DNA of 64,000 bases, from assembly GCA_029948255.1 (NCBI GenBank), contig JALIZF010001714.1, positions 488,001 to 552,000 of the forward strand. Direction: 5' to 3'. The DNA is from Telmatactis stephensoni (lineage: Eukaryota; Cnidaria; Anthozoa; Actiniaria; Isophelliidae). The position numbers and the translations under genes were made by a program. Under the pieces are notes generated by a model that was given only the letters and a program-made list of their open reading frames with translations, was not told the DNA's origin and made no database searches. Shown one piece after another: positions 1 to 13,400 of the stretch; position 1 is the first letter of the stretch; each line of letters begins with the position of its first letter.

Positions 1-994
1 TTTAGACCAAATGGTGAATACCATGGCAACCAGCATGCCAAACTTAACTGTTGTTGACCTAAGCTGGAACTCAGCCCTCACATCCACTGGTGTCGGCGCG
101 CTGATGCTTAACTGCAGTAGACTGGAGGAAGCAATTTTAAATGGTCTTAAATCACTGACGTCCAAACCATTTCTTCCAATCATTGGTGATTTACCAAGGT
201 GGAGGACCAAACAGGAAGTCATGCTACGTCGAAAGTTAAAGCAACAGCAGAATGGTGGGCCAGCGGAATCTTTCATCAAACCATGCTCCATGGTATGTTT
301 TCGTATTTTCTACTTTCATTCTTCAAGGAGTGATTGACCCCAAGCTGTCCAAAATATAGTCAATTGAAAAAACGTTGTCGGGTCTAGAAACATAGAAGCT
401 GAGACCGAAATGGTGCATGGGATCGGTGAAAATTATATTCTGACTTGTTCATTTACGCTGCAACCGATAAAACTTCGAAGCCAAACGGCCCGCCAACGCA
501 GGTCCTGCATACGCTTTCAGCATTTTGCATCGAAGGCACAGCGTAAATGAATAAATCAGAATGTAATTATTCTCATCCCAAGCACCATTTCGGTCTCAGC
601 TTCTATGTTCTATGTTTTTAGCCCCGACAACGTTTTTTCAATTGACTATATATATTTGTAGACAAACCTTTCCTGAACTTGTTCCTTCCGTCGCTCATTC
701 CATAAGCTAATTCCAGGCTAGTTAGTGTGCAGTTCCATTTTCCTACTGAATAAATAAGACTGAATAATATTTTTATTCTTTTATTTTTTGTAGGAAATGA
801 CTAAAAGCCTTGGAGATGACCTGCCGTTCAGGTCCACCACCTACTGCCCTGTTTTACGATATCTTGATTTAGTTTACAGTGATAAAGTCAACGATGACCA
901 TTTATCTCAAATCGTTGCAGTCTGTAGAGGCACAATAAGTGTTAGAGATTATTATAGTCGACTTATGGAACCCATGTGGGTATTCCTGCGCTGA
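1..994 (+). CDS. Leucine-rich-repeat protein (F-box/LRR-like), 3' end
   Basis: Two coding exons at the left edge. Exon A runs to 292 and ends at a gtatgt donor. Its left end may be the TTTAG acceptor at 1-5, so the first visible base would be 6. Exon B runs from 794 (after tttttgtag) to the stop at 992-994, and both junctions are phase 0. The protein shows one clear LRR of the ribonuclease-inhibitor/FBXL type (MPNLTVVDLSWNSALTS, then GVGALMLNCSRLEE), a basic stretch (MLRRKLKQQQ), a second LRR-like unit (CPVLRYLDLVYSDKVNDDHL) and a C-terminal RGTISVRDYY block. FBXL-type LRR proteins are usually substrate receptors of SCF ubiquitin ligases, but the F-box would lie outside the window, so that role is inferred. 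A gtattcc donor-like site at 977 could extend the gene past the apparent stop. An AATAAA signal cluster near 1276 fits the transcript end. Confidence 0.6.
354..651. mobile_element. Fold-back MITE in LRR-gene intron
   Basis: A near-palindromic element sits inside the 293-793 intron. The left arm (atatagtcaattgaaaaaac, then a block containing gctgagaccgaaatggtgc) is repeated in inverted order at the right end, finishing ttcaattgactatat. Arms are about 90 bp with a non-palindromic centre. No transposase is visible, so it would be non-autonomous. Confidence 0.75.
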
Positions 995-1027
995 TTAATG
1001 CCACCAAACTCTCACTTTTAGAGTTTC

Positions 1028-1125
1028 ATCCGAGAAACGGCTTTCCTGTGCTGGAGTTACGACCACGCCCCTCGTCTCAATCCCTCGCGGACGTAATTCT
1101 AGCACAGGAAACCCGCTCCTCGGAT
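1028..1125. repeat. Short inverted repeat in the 3' region of the LRR gene
   Basis: ATCCGAG...CTTTCCTGTGCTGGA is mirrored by TCTAGCACAGGAAA...CTCGGAT. It could fold into a hairpin in the 3' UTR of the upstream gene or be a small MITE remnant. Confidence 0.5.
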
Positions 1126-1280
1126 AGGAATGTTGCTTTTTTTAAACCATTTGGAGCAAGGCAAAGCCTAGAAGCTAACCGTGCAATTCAGTCTAGATGC
1201 TGCGATGTGTTAGAAGTTTTTATTTTAGGTCATCAAAAATTCTATATGTAAAAAGATATATTTTGTAGAGGATTTTTAAT

Positions 1281-2650
1281 AAATAAACTAAACATCTATT
1301 CTCTCCATTCGAAACGTGTAGGGGTTCAATCAAATTAGTCACCCTTGGGAGGGGGGGCTCTACGCGGGTTATAATTTTAACGAACAGGCTCTAAGACTCA
1401 GTTTCCATGCACGAAGCACAACCTTAGCACGGGCTAACTCATTTGGTTTTAGTGTCTCCTGCGAAAGATAAAAAGAAAAGCTGTGGTCATTTGACGTCCT
1501 GCTCTCACGTCGCATCGCGTTTGCAAAACCCAACCAAATAGAGACCTATACAAATACAGTTGTTATATACCAATTACCAACTGTCAAAGTCAATTTTTTC
1601 CGTGCTCTGATTGGGCGAGAGCGCATCACGTGAACGTCAACAAATTTTGCTGTTTCCCCGGCAACAACTCTCAGCGGGCAACAGTGAGTTTTATTGACCG
1701 GTAATAACAAAACCGGAAGTTGATTGAGCTTTGAAGGCACATTTTTGGCAGCGCGCGTTTACAAATTCATTCATATATTCGGACATGCATGAGGCAAAAC
1801 TCGTGTTTATTGTCAAACTTTTAAGACCAATATACAACATTTATTCCGAGAAAAAGATGATAACCAACCAGGAGTGTCACCAAAAGAGCTGCAACAATTC
1901 TCCGAAAAACTGTGTGAAAAAAGGTCAGTTTTGTGTGAATTTTGATTAAAAACTTTAACTGTAGGCAGGGACGTTTTGCTTTTTATTTTGTTCTCTGGCA
2001 GTTGGTATATAACAAAACACTTATTGACTGGGACCTCGGGAAAGCAGTATGTTTTTGTGGTCCCTCGACCGCCAATGTTTCCCTCGGCTCTGCAAAAAAT
2101 TACGTTCAGCAAATATAAAGGCCTTCTACACAAGCTAATTTTTTATAACAATTGCATGTTATAAGAAATTTTCTCAAAAACACAGGCATAAAGACCCGCA
2201 TTTCCCTGCTCGCGTAAATACACCTCATTTCAAAAACGGTTGTCGTATGAGAGGTCTCAAGCCCAGCGGCTAGACCGAAACTGAGGAGTATGGGTAGTTG
2301 CAACATTTCACTCTCTTTTTCGCATTGTGGTCTTGATTTTAGTATCAGCAAATGAAGCTCTTTGATGTATTAGCTCCATGGCAAGCTGAAGTTGAATTAA
2401 TGTGTGGATATTTGTGTGGTTTTATAGCTGTAGTAATTTCTACCCATACTCCCTTTCGAGTGAGTGAGTCGCGTAGGCTTTTGCCGACGTTTATTGAAAT
2501 AGGTGTATCATTCGGAAAAAGTGACGGCTTTGCACGAGCGGACCGTAAAAATTCGTATGGCCCTGCTCGTTCCCGCGTACTATATTTCTATATTTCAGAA
2601 TTTTTTAACACTTTTTATAACCGAAAAACCAGGTCACATTTGATAAAATG
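1281..2650. other. Intergenic, no gene seen
   Basis: Between the LRR gene and the end of ACO1 there is no ORF with recognisable protein similarity. A block around 1600-1720 carries the gctctgattgggcgagagcg phrase. Related tgattgg(a)cgagag wording recurs near 47895, suggesting old repeat debris. Confidence 0.4.
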
Positions 2651-2656
2651 TTTATA

Positions 2657-2772
2657 GACTGAGATAGGTCGGGCCGGACGGGAAAATATTTGGCTCTTGG
2701 TCATTTGTATGGACCTCAGGCGCATAACCTCGAGCCAAATATTTTCTCGTCCGGCCCTCCCGTTTCAGTCAA
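2657..2772. repeat. Short fold-back repeat
   Basis: GCCGGACGGGAAAATATTTGG at 2673 is answered by the inverted copy CCAAATATTTTCTCGTCCGGC at 2735-2755, extending to gactgag/ttcagtc at the tips. It forms a strong hairpin. Confidence 0.65.
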
Positions 2773-2832
2773 TATGTACATAGTCACAGAGAATGTACTG
2801 GTGTGGAAGACATCTTGTAAGTAAGTTTTATC

Positions 2833-2992
2833 CTTGACGCCGGCAACCGTCAAACGGCAAACTTTAGCCGCCTGTCCTCAGCCGTTCGTACACTTAAGCG
2901 AAGATATTTATATTTTGTCATTAAGAGAATTGTTCTTTACTTGATTGTTAGATTGATTTAAGGATTAGTGTAAAATACAAAATCAACTTTTT
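2833..2992 (+). repeat. Dispersed repeat, related to 52771-53016
   Basis: A stretch with ggcaaactttagc, cctgtcctca, gatttaaggattag and gtaaaatac is a diverged reverse-orientation relative of the element in the PIP5K1 intron at 52771-53016. Two copies in one window show a dispersed family. Confidence 0.6.
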
Positions 2993-3034
2993 AAGTTCAG
3001 GGAAAAGCCGGGGGATCTCACTTTGGAAAACCTG

Positions 3035-3367
3035 CGAGCATATGCTTCCTTCTACCTTTCGCGTATAAAGAGAAAAGGAGGGAAAGGAAAGGTTTCCTTC
3101 TTTTTCTCTCTTAGGGGGTGTTTACACGACACTAGGATCATCCCAGCACTAGGATCATCCTAGCAGGCGAATCATCCTACCTGCTATACATTTACTGCAT
3201 TCTGTTTAGTAGGATGATCCTATTACCCGAAGCTAAGTGAAGACACAAATTTTCATGTCATCAGAATACAGCAAATGTATAGTAGGTAGGATGATTCCCC
3301 TACTAGGATGATCCTATAGTGCCATGTAAACACCTCCTTAGCAAAGGGTAGAAAGAAGCCTCTGCTC
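3035..3367. repeat. Outer inverted repeat split by a MITE
   Basis: Arms of about 30 bp (gcttccttctacctttcgc at 3049 and, inverted, gcaaagggtagaaagaagc at 3341) flank the 3114-3337 MITE. This suggests the MITE landed inside an older fold-back element. Confidence 0.5.
3114..3337. mobile_element. 224-bp MITE, PIF/Harbinger-like (TTA duplication)
   Basis: Terminal inverted repeats GGGGGTGTTTACA / TGTAAACACCTCC are flanked by the 3-bp direct repeat TTA at 3111-3113 and 3338-3340. Inside, ctaggatcatcc / ggatgatcctat blocks are also inverted. A 3-bp TTA/TWA duplication with G-rich tips is the habit of PIF/Harbinger elements. No transposase ORF is present. Confidence 0.75.
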
Positions 3368-3385
3368 ACGTTACTCAGTTCTTTC

Positions 3386-3664
3386 AAGAGACCATAATAC
3401 TAAGAGAGCGAAACTCAGTATTGATGTCTGTGCGATGTTCGTGGCGGCTAAGGCTATTTTAAGTAACTTTTAAAATTCGCCATCGCGCGCGCAAGGCTCT
3501 CAAACAATAGAATTTGACGGGACCGTTTGTTTTCGGCTTTCGAATTCTATTGTTTGAGAGCCTTGCGCGCGCGATGGCGAAGTTACCAACAATAGCCTTA
3601 GTCGCCGCGAACATCGCACAGACATCAGTACTGAGTTTCGCTCTCTTAGTATTATGGTCTCTTG
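3386..3664. mobile_element. Long snap-back palindrome, about 279 bp
   Basis: The left half begins AAGAGACCATAATACTAAGA and the right half ends in its near-perfect inverse. The arms also share gatgtctgtgcgatgttcg and ccatcgcgcgcgcaaggctc. The loop around 3519-3540 is only about 20 bp. This is a typical snap-back MITE. Confidence 0.8.
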
Positions 3665-4380
3665 GTTCTTTATAAATTAAGGGAGTTTCATAACTTTACT
3701 GCTTCTGATCTCTCACAATTATATATCAAATTGTCGTATTCGATGGAGCTTCTGTGCACCGAGATCTGTTAATGACGAGTCAATGAAAATTGGTCATTGG
3801 TCAGGAAAAAGTCTAATGGTAACCCTAGCACAAGAACACTTTTATTTGCTAGGGCTACAGTATCCAAAACCAAGTGATAAATCACTACTTAATTTCATAC
3901 AAAACACAATATAAAACTGATAGTTTGGAAATGTACATTTAATATTCTTTGGACAATTAGTTGCTAGTTAATCAATTCATATAAAATACCTACTATATTA
4001 GTACCAAATGAAACCTGCCACAGGAAACTATATTTATTTTAGCGCGCAATGCATCATTAGCCTGGTGTTTAAATGGTCAGCGGTCATTCTTCACAACCCA
4101 ATGGTGCAACGAACGACTGCTGGCCTTCTGAAAGTCAAGATATGAATTCAGACAAGGTCTTCCAATGGAAGGAAGAGGTGCCACAGGAAGCCCATATTTA
4201 ATCAGCTCAGTTTTAATCAGCCTTTGATATTGAGAGAAGCCAAAAGAGTCGCCCAAAACGTCAGCTACAGGAAGCTGGCATTCCTTACTACCAAATTACA
4301 TTTTACATGAAATATAAGATCACAGTATTCTCTATTCCTCCTGGAATTGCCGCTTGCTGATGTTCAAAATTTGTTGGTAT

Positions 4381-4386
4381 TTTATT
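4381..4386 (-). promoter_or_regulatory. Poly(A) signal of ACO1
   Basis: TTTATT on the + strand reads AATAAA on the - strand, about 31 nt after the ACO1 stop codon. It is a plausible cleavage/polyadenylation signal. Confidence 0.5.
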
Positions 4387-4417
4387 TGTCCTGAGAGAAA
4401 TTTCCCAGCGGTATGCT

Positions 4418-7400
4418 CTATTTGAGCATGCTTCGTATCATGTAGTTCAAAATTCCACCATGTTTGAAGTAAGCCAGTTCCACGTCAGTATCAAAACGAA
4501 TCTTGGTCTTGAACGAACGCCCGTCACTTAGCTGGAAAACAAGAACAGAGAGCTTCTATGAACTAGCACTGTTAGGATAGCCACATGTACAATGTACAAC
4601 TGTCATCATCATCATCCATCGTCACTATCACCATCAACAACACTCAACACCATCATTAACCGGGCTTTAGCAACTTTATTCGTAATAAAGATCGCCATCG
4701 TAGTCACCCACTATCGATCCAAACTATTCGTATAGATTCAAAACAGGACAAAGACACTATTCATGTTTATCTTTTCTTCTGAGATCACTAAGTGTTCTGA
4801 GATATCAAATCATAGTTCTATTTTGTTACCAATCTTACTGAGATATAGCACCAATAAAGAAAGCCCAATTGGTGCTATAGAGTGGATTAGCCTAAGCAAC
4901 AAAGTTGTCTTGTGAAAACTGAACTTCCATTAATTCGAACTTTGTATAGGTATTTAATAGAACTATTTATATCACGTATATTTTATATTAATAACGTTGT
5001 GAATAGAGTAGCTGACCAACTGACGTTCATGGGCAACTATTGTGAATTAGTTATAGATAGATTAGTGCTGTATAAATCCTAAAGCCTGGTTCACACTGAC
5101 GTCGATCCAATCGTACGAGGAACCAGGCTTGAGAATGAGAGAACCTTCTGGGCCTAGTTGTTAGTCACAAGTGGGTTAGGACTGACCCTAAGTTAAATCT
5201 ACAAAAACATAGATTTGAACCCTGGGTTAGTGCGAACCTGCTTTTTGAACAACTGCGCCTGATCCTTCCCATTCCCATTCCGTCACCATTCTGCTTCCGA
5301 CTGTGACTTCGATTTTTAGTTCACACTACTGGTTATAAACTCGCCTTACGATCGCAGTTTGGATACCGACGCTAGTGTTAACCAGGCTTTATACAGTTGA
5401 TAAATGTATTACATGATGTTCAGCCGTCTGATAGTAGTATATACTCTTCTTTCAAACACAGCCTTCGTCTATTTACTAACAATTTAAAGTAACGCTCTAC
5501 AGCATACCTTGACATCGGTTATTGTTCCAATTTCTAAATCTTCAGGGACTATTATGGTATAAGATTCCTTGCCAGTCAGGCCCAGAGTTTCAGCATTCTG
5601 GTCAGGCATGAACTCCAAGGGAACGATCCCCATTCCTACTAGATTACTGCGATGAATTCGTTCAAAGCTTTGTGCTATCACCGCTTTAATGCCCTGAAAT
5701 ACATCATAACATAATGTTGATATGGAGTAGACAGGGCTAGGCCAATACAGGGTTTTAAAGTCCATACAGGGGAAATTTTTGGTTGTTTTTGACGTTTCTG
5801 TTTGCTATTTAGAAGACTGAGCAAAAACTACTTCTATTAGGAAATGAACCACTGGCCGCTTAATAGAGGTTCGCCCGCGTAAAGGGTGACTAGCTAGCTA
5901 GATTGCGTACTAAATAAAACTGACTATTGAAGTGGTTTTCAAATAAACTATAAGTATACCTGCATCCATGGTCCTTTGGCAGCCCAGTCACGTGACGAGC
6001 CAGACCCATAATCCTTACCAGCCAACACAATAGTAGGTCGATTCTCTTTCTTGTAACGCTCTGCAGCGTCAAAGATATCCATCTACAACGTACATCAAGA
6101 TATCACTATGACGTCAATTTACCTTATTTGGTAACAAGAATCTCCAAATACACGCCCGCATAACGAATTTGATAATACTGCGCAATACATATTATAGGGA
6201 ATTTGATATATTTGCAATACATGTGCAATATGAAAGTTTGTTGAAAATCTTTACAGAGCGAAGCCCAAAAGTATTACCAACTGTACTTAATTCACATAAT
6301 TTCGAATTAGCAATAGCTTATCTCTTATCTTAACGTTAATCAAAGAGTGGTGAGACAATAAGCATGTGAATACATTAACAGTGGTCACGGTTTTGAGCTT
6401 CGCCCTGTAATCTAATTTAATGTCTTTTCGGGTAATAGGGCTCCCATTTGACTTCTTACGTTACTCTCACATAAAAATTGTCACCAAAGTTCACTGTACC
6501 CAAATTAACCAGAAAGTTAAGTAACGAAGATGTATTGTCACAACTACAAATAGACTCCATTTACAATTCACGGAAAACCTTTTAGTGGTTTACAAAGACA
6601 GAAGCTAATCGTGCTTTTTTGCGGATTAGAAATGTGTGTTATCAGCAGATCATCAAAATGTAAAAATATGAGTATGAGGACAGCAATAGGAAAAAGATTA
6701 ACCGAAAATCATTAGCTTCACAATGCAAGCAAGCCATGATACTTACAGTGTCTTCAGAAGGGAAGTGTTTGGTTTTAGGCATGGCTTTACCCATGAATTT
6801 ATTCACCAAACGAATATTAGCAAAGGTACCACGTGCCATTACAGCGTCGTTACCACGACGAGATCCATAGGAATTGAACTCTCTTGGTACAAGGCTGTCA
6901 AACGGTAATAAAGACAACTGTAACTAAACATTTAAGTCATACGAGGGAATAAGGAATAAGGATTAGGAATAATGTTTACGTCGTAGTCCAGCACTTCATT
7001 GTAATACGTTCACCAGTACAGTAGGACCTCGTTAATACGACCACCCACAGGCCAATAAATAACTGGAATGATATGGGATGGCCGTATTAACGGGGTAGCC
7101 ATAAGGTGCAGTTCGATTGTTTTCAATGCTGTACTGATCAACCTTATTACTGGTGCGTATTCATGTATAGATGGGGATAGGACCAATAGCTCAAGATTTG
7201 TATTACGTGAAATACTTTGACTACGCAAACTTATAGACACTTGAATCAGTTACTCTATGTAAAGTTACTTTACTGTTAAGCAACGAATGTCGTGGAATGA
7301 TGAATATGTCACGTTTGGTGACTACCATTACCAAGTTAAGTAACGCAATACATACCCTCGAGAAGCAAGGTATCGTGCTGCAGGACTTGTCCTAGAAATA

Positions 7401-10400
7401 CTTCCTGCTGGTGAGATGTGGTCTGTAGTTACTGAGTCTCCCAGGTTAAGAAGGACAGCAGCATTCTCAATGTTACTGATTTCAGGGAGATCATTACCCT
7501 AACAAAAACACAACAATACATTGTCATGCAATGGTACACTGGCAATACTTTGTCGATGAGACAGTTTGTGATAGCAAACGATCAAATATGTCATTAATAA
7601 GCAAACAAATAAACGATGGAATGAAGAAGTTAATGTAAAAATAGGAATGAAGAAATATAGGAAGAAATAGCAATGATCAAACGAACGAACGAACGAATGA
7701 ACTCAAAATAACAAACGCATCTGACATGCATTCATAAGCAAAACTAAGGAATATATGCATACCATTTTCTCAAAGAAAGGTGGGTTTTTGATGTATGTGG
7801 ACTTTTCATCCCATGGATACAGTAGACTTTCAGGAGCTTCTAAAGAGTTCCAATTGGGATTACCAGTCTACAAAACAATCACAGTAAAAAATACAATCAT
7901 TCCAAGAATAACTATTTCAAAGAAACATTGATGGGGGAAATGCCCCAAGTCCAGGACAATTTCCCCAAAATGAGTATGGGTAGAAATGACAGAAGACAAA
8001 AATCACACAAATTTGCATTTAGCTTGACTCATCCATATATACCCAAACCGTTCATTTGCAGGTGTCAAAAAACAAGACCAAAGTTAAGAAGGGAGTAATG
8101 CTTTGCACCTTGCCATGTTGCCTTTTAGACTGTCTCCTGGATTAGACCTGTCATTTAACAATGCCATAAACTCACCTGTATCTTAGCATACACCTCTTTA
8201 AACATGGCTGGTATCACATACTGTCTTTCAACAGCCTGAAATACAAGGTATTAATGCAGTTTAATATTTAAACTTCATGCACAAAACAAAATTCTGATAG
8301 CTGGTTGGCTCTCCAGCATGCATCAATTAGGGGTGACAGAATAATGTGAATGTGCTTTACCATAATGGCTACCTCCTACAAGTTGGCGCCACCAAAATGC
8401 TGGCCAATTGTACATGCTCACTTAATCTCTACTTACTTGAATTTCATGCCTTTTTGGCCAAATGTCTTTTAGGAAAACATCTTTGCCATCTTTTGATTTT
8501 CCTTAATAGAAATATAGATACAGCATGAACATAAATGTAAAGAGTGATGTAGTTAGACAACAGTAACAGTGATAATGATAGTGATCTGGAGAACCATGTG
8601 TGACTACATACAAATACATGACATAAATGCTCTGATTGGGTAAAATATTTTGATGAATATGGCTTTCTGCAATAAATAGATCCCATTTTTCTGTGGGTCT
8701 GTACTGGCTAACAGAAGACATTAAAATGTGGTGAGAACAATTACAGTCAATTCATTCAACTTCGTCTCTTGGCATCCATTTTTGTTCTCGCCATATTTTG
8801 ATGTCATCTAAGCATCTTTCAGAGTACAGACACATTGAAAAATGGAATATTTTTTTGTTAAATCAACATCACACCAAGATGACAATTTCAAGAGGATCCT
8901 TCAAAAACATGCTGCAGGTGATGATGATGATGATGACAATGACATCATAGCTCTATCCTTACCAATAGGTTCTTTTTCAAAGTCAATGAGCACAGTTCCA
9001 GCAATAGCATAAGCAATAACTAGAGGTGGTGAGGCAAGGTAGTTGGCTCTGGTTAAAGGGTGAATACGACCCTCAAAGTTACGATTTCCTGACAGCACAC
9101 CGCATGCCACAAGGTCACCCTGGAGAAAAAAAGATGAACACTTACTTCACTTTCTTTGCCTTACTTACAGGAACCAGTTCAGATCTGGGGTTTGGATCAG
9201 GACTGGTTTAATACTTAGAAATTTGTTGATTTCACATAGAGTTTGCAATTGAAAGTATGCCCATTATTTTTTAAAAAATGGCCTGAGTGACTTTTGATAC
9301 CTAGACACTGATATCCTGGCATTGGAACATAGTCCTTTGGTGCAATTTAGACCATTGAAGAAATTAATTCAAAAGAAATCATAGAAAAGTCAATTAAGCC
9401 ATTTTTATGGTCAGCTGGTAATTGATTAGGAAAAAATACAAGAGATGGTAAATGTATTTGTAGTGTAGTTTTGGTATAAATGCCAGAGGTGTAACAATAG
9501 ACCCATTCAGCTTTTTGGAATGATTCTTCCATGAAAATGCATTTTAACATGTTTTCCACACAGGAAAATTCCCAAAGGAATGCCACATGGTCTGACATGG
9601 TCGTTTTGCAATGGGAGCTGATTGGGGCTATTATTAGACAGCTTTAATAAGATGTAGCCAGTAGACTGAGACATGTACATCACATGATGTGACATTGCCA
9701 TTTAGGCTATTTTTAGACTACCAGCCATGTGCACACGCTGAAAACTTTAAATATTCCCCATGCGTTTGCCACCAGGGCATGCTGAATCAAGTTCTTAAAA
9801 TAGCCAGAAGTAGGGTAACATGTCAAATTCAGCAGCCAAAGGTTTTTTTATCAAGGTGTGTGTTGAGTCATGGTTATAATCTCCTGATTTAGCATATTAG
9901 GGCAATTGTTCAAACACAGAATCATTTCAGCCAGTTCAAGAAAAACCATTTACCTTTTCAATAGCTTCCCCTATAGGCTCAGGTAGAGGACCTGAGTTCC
10001 CTATACATGTCATACACCCATAGCCAACTACTGAAAATCTGTAATGATAATGGAAGATTAACAAGAATTGGATTGTGGTAGAGGTAGTGGCACAATACAT
10101 CAAGAATGAGGGGTATTACTACTTACATCAATGAGGGGGAGGAGGTCACATTTGGAAAGTAATTAGAGGACAGTGGTGAATACCTGGTTTATCAATGGCT
10201 TGAAAATTAAGATGGGAGTATAGTTCATTAGAGGCAGAGAAACAATATCAGTTGAGAGAGAAGCCAATGACTTTCAGGAGAAGGAGGTACATAAAATGGA
10301 GGACAATAAGGAATGGACAGAAGAACCAGACATGATTAAATACCAACCCTAACTGCTCTAAGTAGGGCATAACACCACTTTCTTGTAAGTAATAAGTAAC

Positions 10401-13400
10401 AACACCAGAACCAGGAGACAGACTTGTTTTGACAAAAGGATCCACCTCAAGACCATATTCAACAGCTTTCTTAGCCAGTAAGCCAGCACCTAACATAACT
10501 GATGGATTGCTTGTATTGGTACAGCTTGTTATGGCAGCTATTACTACTGAACCTGTACATGAATAGAATGTAGTGGGTGCTATTACTACCTGTACATGAA
10601 TAGAATGAAGTGGGTGCTATTACTACCTGTACATGAATAGAATGTAGTGGGTGCTATTACTACCTGTACATGAATAGAATGAAGTGGGTGCTATTACTAC
10701 CTGTTCATGAATAGAATGAAGTGGGTGCTATTACTACCTGTACATGAATAGAATGAAGTGGGTGCTATTACTACCTGTTCATGAATAGAATGAAGTGGGT
10801 GCTATTACTACCTGTACATGAATAGAATGAAGTGGGTGCTATTACTACCTGTACATAAACAGAAAATACACCTGTAGTGGGGGCTTGTACATGTATAAAG
10901 CAGTGTTCTTGTGTGGCCGATTTCTGAAAGCCTGATTAGTGCTAATCCAGGATTATAAAAATGAATGGTTTTCATTCATTTGGTTGGCCCCTGAGGTGTC
11001 AACTGGTCGTTTACATAAGAGGTTATGCACCCTTTGGGTACTCATTATTGGTAAGTGTCAGCTACTCTTAACTTTATTAATCTCTTCGACACTGATCTTC
11101 ACTCCTGACCAATGGATCCATTTTATTATTTATTGTAGGTACACATCACAAAACTCAATAAACAATTAACTTTTCAATATGACTCACCATGCTTTAAAAT
11201 ATAATCTTTATCTTCAAATTTAAGTGGTACTTGTTCACCATGTTTGTCTTCAGGAATTCCAAACCCTTTAAAGCCAGTCTTGTTACTAAGACATGATGTG
11301 AAGTCCTCTTTCATGCTGGCCACAGGTACACGATCATGTGGTCTCTTTGGACCAGAGCACGATGGTACCACACTAGAAAGATCTAGCTCCACCACCTAGT
11401 GAGAAAATGAACAGATTAGGGATGGATCATTAGAAAAGTGATTGGGGGGGGGGGGGGAAATTTTTGTTGGAAATATATATATTTTTTATTTGCCCCCCCC
11501 CCCCCCCCCCCCCCCCCATCACTTTTCTAATGGTCCATCCCTTTATCATGGAAAGTCAAATAGGGTAGCCCATAAATGTACAACAAGGGTAGGGTGGGTG
11601 TTAGTCATGTCCCCTAGCATGCTGGTTCCCATTTGTACAGTGTATTATATACACATCAATCAAAGTTAAATACCTCTGAAAACACTGGGTCAGTATCTGC
11701 ATTGGTATAATCTCTAAACATCTTGCTTGCTTTTAGATAAGCTTCAATCATTGCAATTTTGTCATCGTCACGAGCTGAAAATGAAACACATAAATATAAA
11801 CACACATATATGAGGTAGTGATTGACTGTCCATGCAGTGAGTTTTTGCTGTGCCTCATCTCAGCAATTTGACTGGATAAGATATCAGTGTTGATCAGTCC
11901 CAAAGGTGAGACTTTTTCAGAGTCATGATAAAGCTGCTCTAGTACCCTTAAGAGTTCTACAATGTTTGGGTGTGATGTAATGGCACTAGTTCACAAAGGG
12001 TGGACCTGGGACTCACTATTGGACAAATCCTGATCCAGGGTTGTCTTATGGACTGGATAAGGATCACCCTTTGTGCAATCACAAATGGATGAGCTGACTG
12101 CTAAGAAGGTATGATGGCAGCTCTAGTGACACCAAAGGATAAGTTAAAGCTAAGGATGAAAGCTAAAGGATGATCTTACCAGTTTGTCTCAGGTACAACA
12201 TGCTCTTTTCATCTACAGGGAAGAAGCCAATGGTTGCACCATACTCAGGACACATGTTAGCAATGGTGGCCCTGTCTGCAATGGACAGTGATGTAACACC
12301 TGGACCAAAAAACTCTACAAACTTTCCCACCATGCCTCTCTGACGCAAATCCTGTATGAATAAAATAATTCAACTTTGGTACTAACAAGATGCTTTGGAA
12401 ATAAAAGAATTCTTTCAAGTCTGAGCTATATGTTACTTACATGTAAGAAATGTCTAGTTTACATGTAAGTTATCAAAAAAACTGAATGCACGTTGCAATT
12501 CAAAGTATTTTATCAGTAAATGTTTATAATTTATTGCTGTATTACACTTTTAGCACTAGGATCTTTGTAACAGTTTAGTTCCTCAAAACTTATTCTTGGT
12601 TTGCAAGCAATCCCCAGGAAATGTAGAGACAAAAGACATGGCTGCCATGTTGGCAGCCTTGACAAAAGAAAATGAAGATAAAACCCACCAACATGGCTGC
12701 CACATCTTTTGCTCAATTCACTCTCCTGGGAATGGTTGCAAACCAAGAATTGATAGATAAATAATTATATTATATGCCATATAATATGCCATATTATTAT
12801 ATGCCATATAATATGCCATATTATTTCCTTCCTTTACTGATAATATTACCTTACCGTTACCTTACCGTCATCTTACCGTTACCTTACCGACCACATTTTA
12901 CCATTACCTTACCGTTATCTTACCGACCACTTACCATTACCTTACCGACCACTTATCGACCACTTATCGGCCACTTACCGTTACCTTACCGACCACTTAT
13001 CGACCACTTACCGACCACTTACCGTTATCTTACCGACCACTTACCGTACGGTGCAGATTGTTCATGATTACCGATAAATAATTGTAACATCAATGTGATT
13101 AAAAGACTACAACACAGTTGAACCTCCACTAATGGACACCTCTGGTAGGTATGTAGACACCTGCCATAAGTGAACAGCAATCCTTGGTCTTTTCGCCTTT
13201 ACATAATTCTTAAGTGCACACCTCTCATGAATGGAGACCAATTCCTAGTCCTTAGAGAGTGATGTGCTTATGGTAGGGTCCAACTGTACATGTTTACTAT
13301 AAAGCTATCAGTTTTTGATCCAAAGCTCAAGGCCACAACCTACCTTAGTAATTGTAAGGACAATGTCTGTAGATGTTACAAGTTGATTGACACTACCTAC

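Noticed and set aside
976..1251. Overlapping 91-codon frame after the LRR gene
   Set aside because: It runs across an inverted repeat in the 3' region and has no recognisable domain.
12774..13067. 97-codon frame rich in LPYRPL repeats
   Set aside because: It is a read-through of AT-rich and cttaccg tandem repeats within an ACO1 intron, with no domain and no splice logic.
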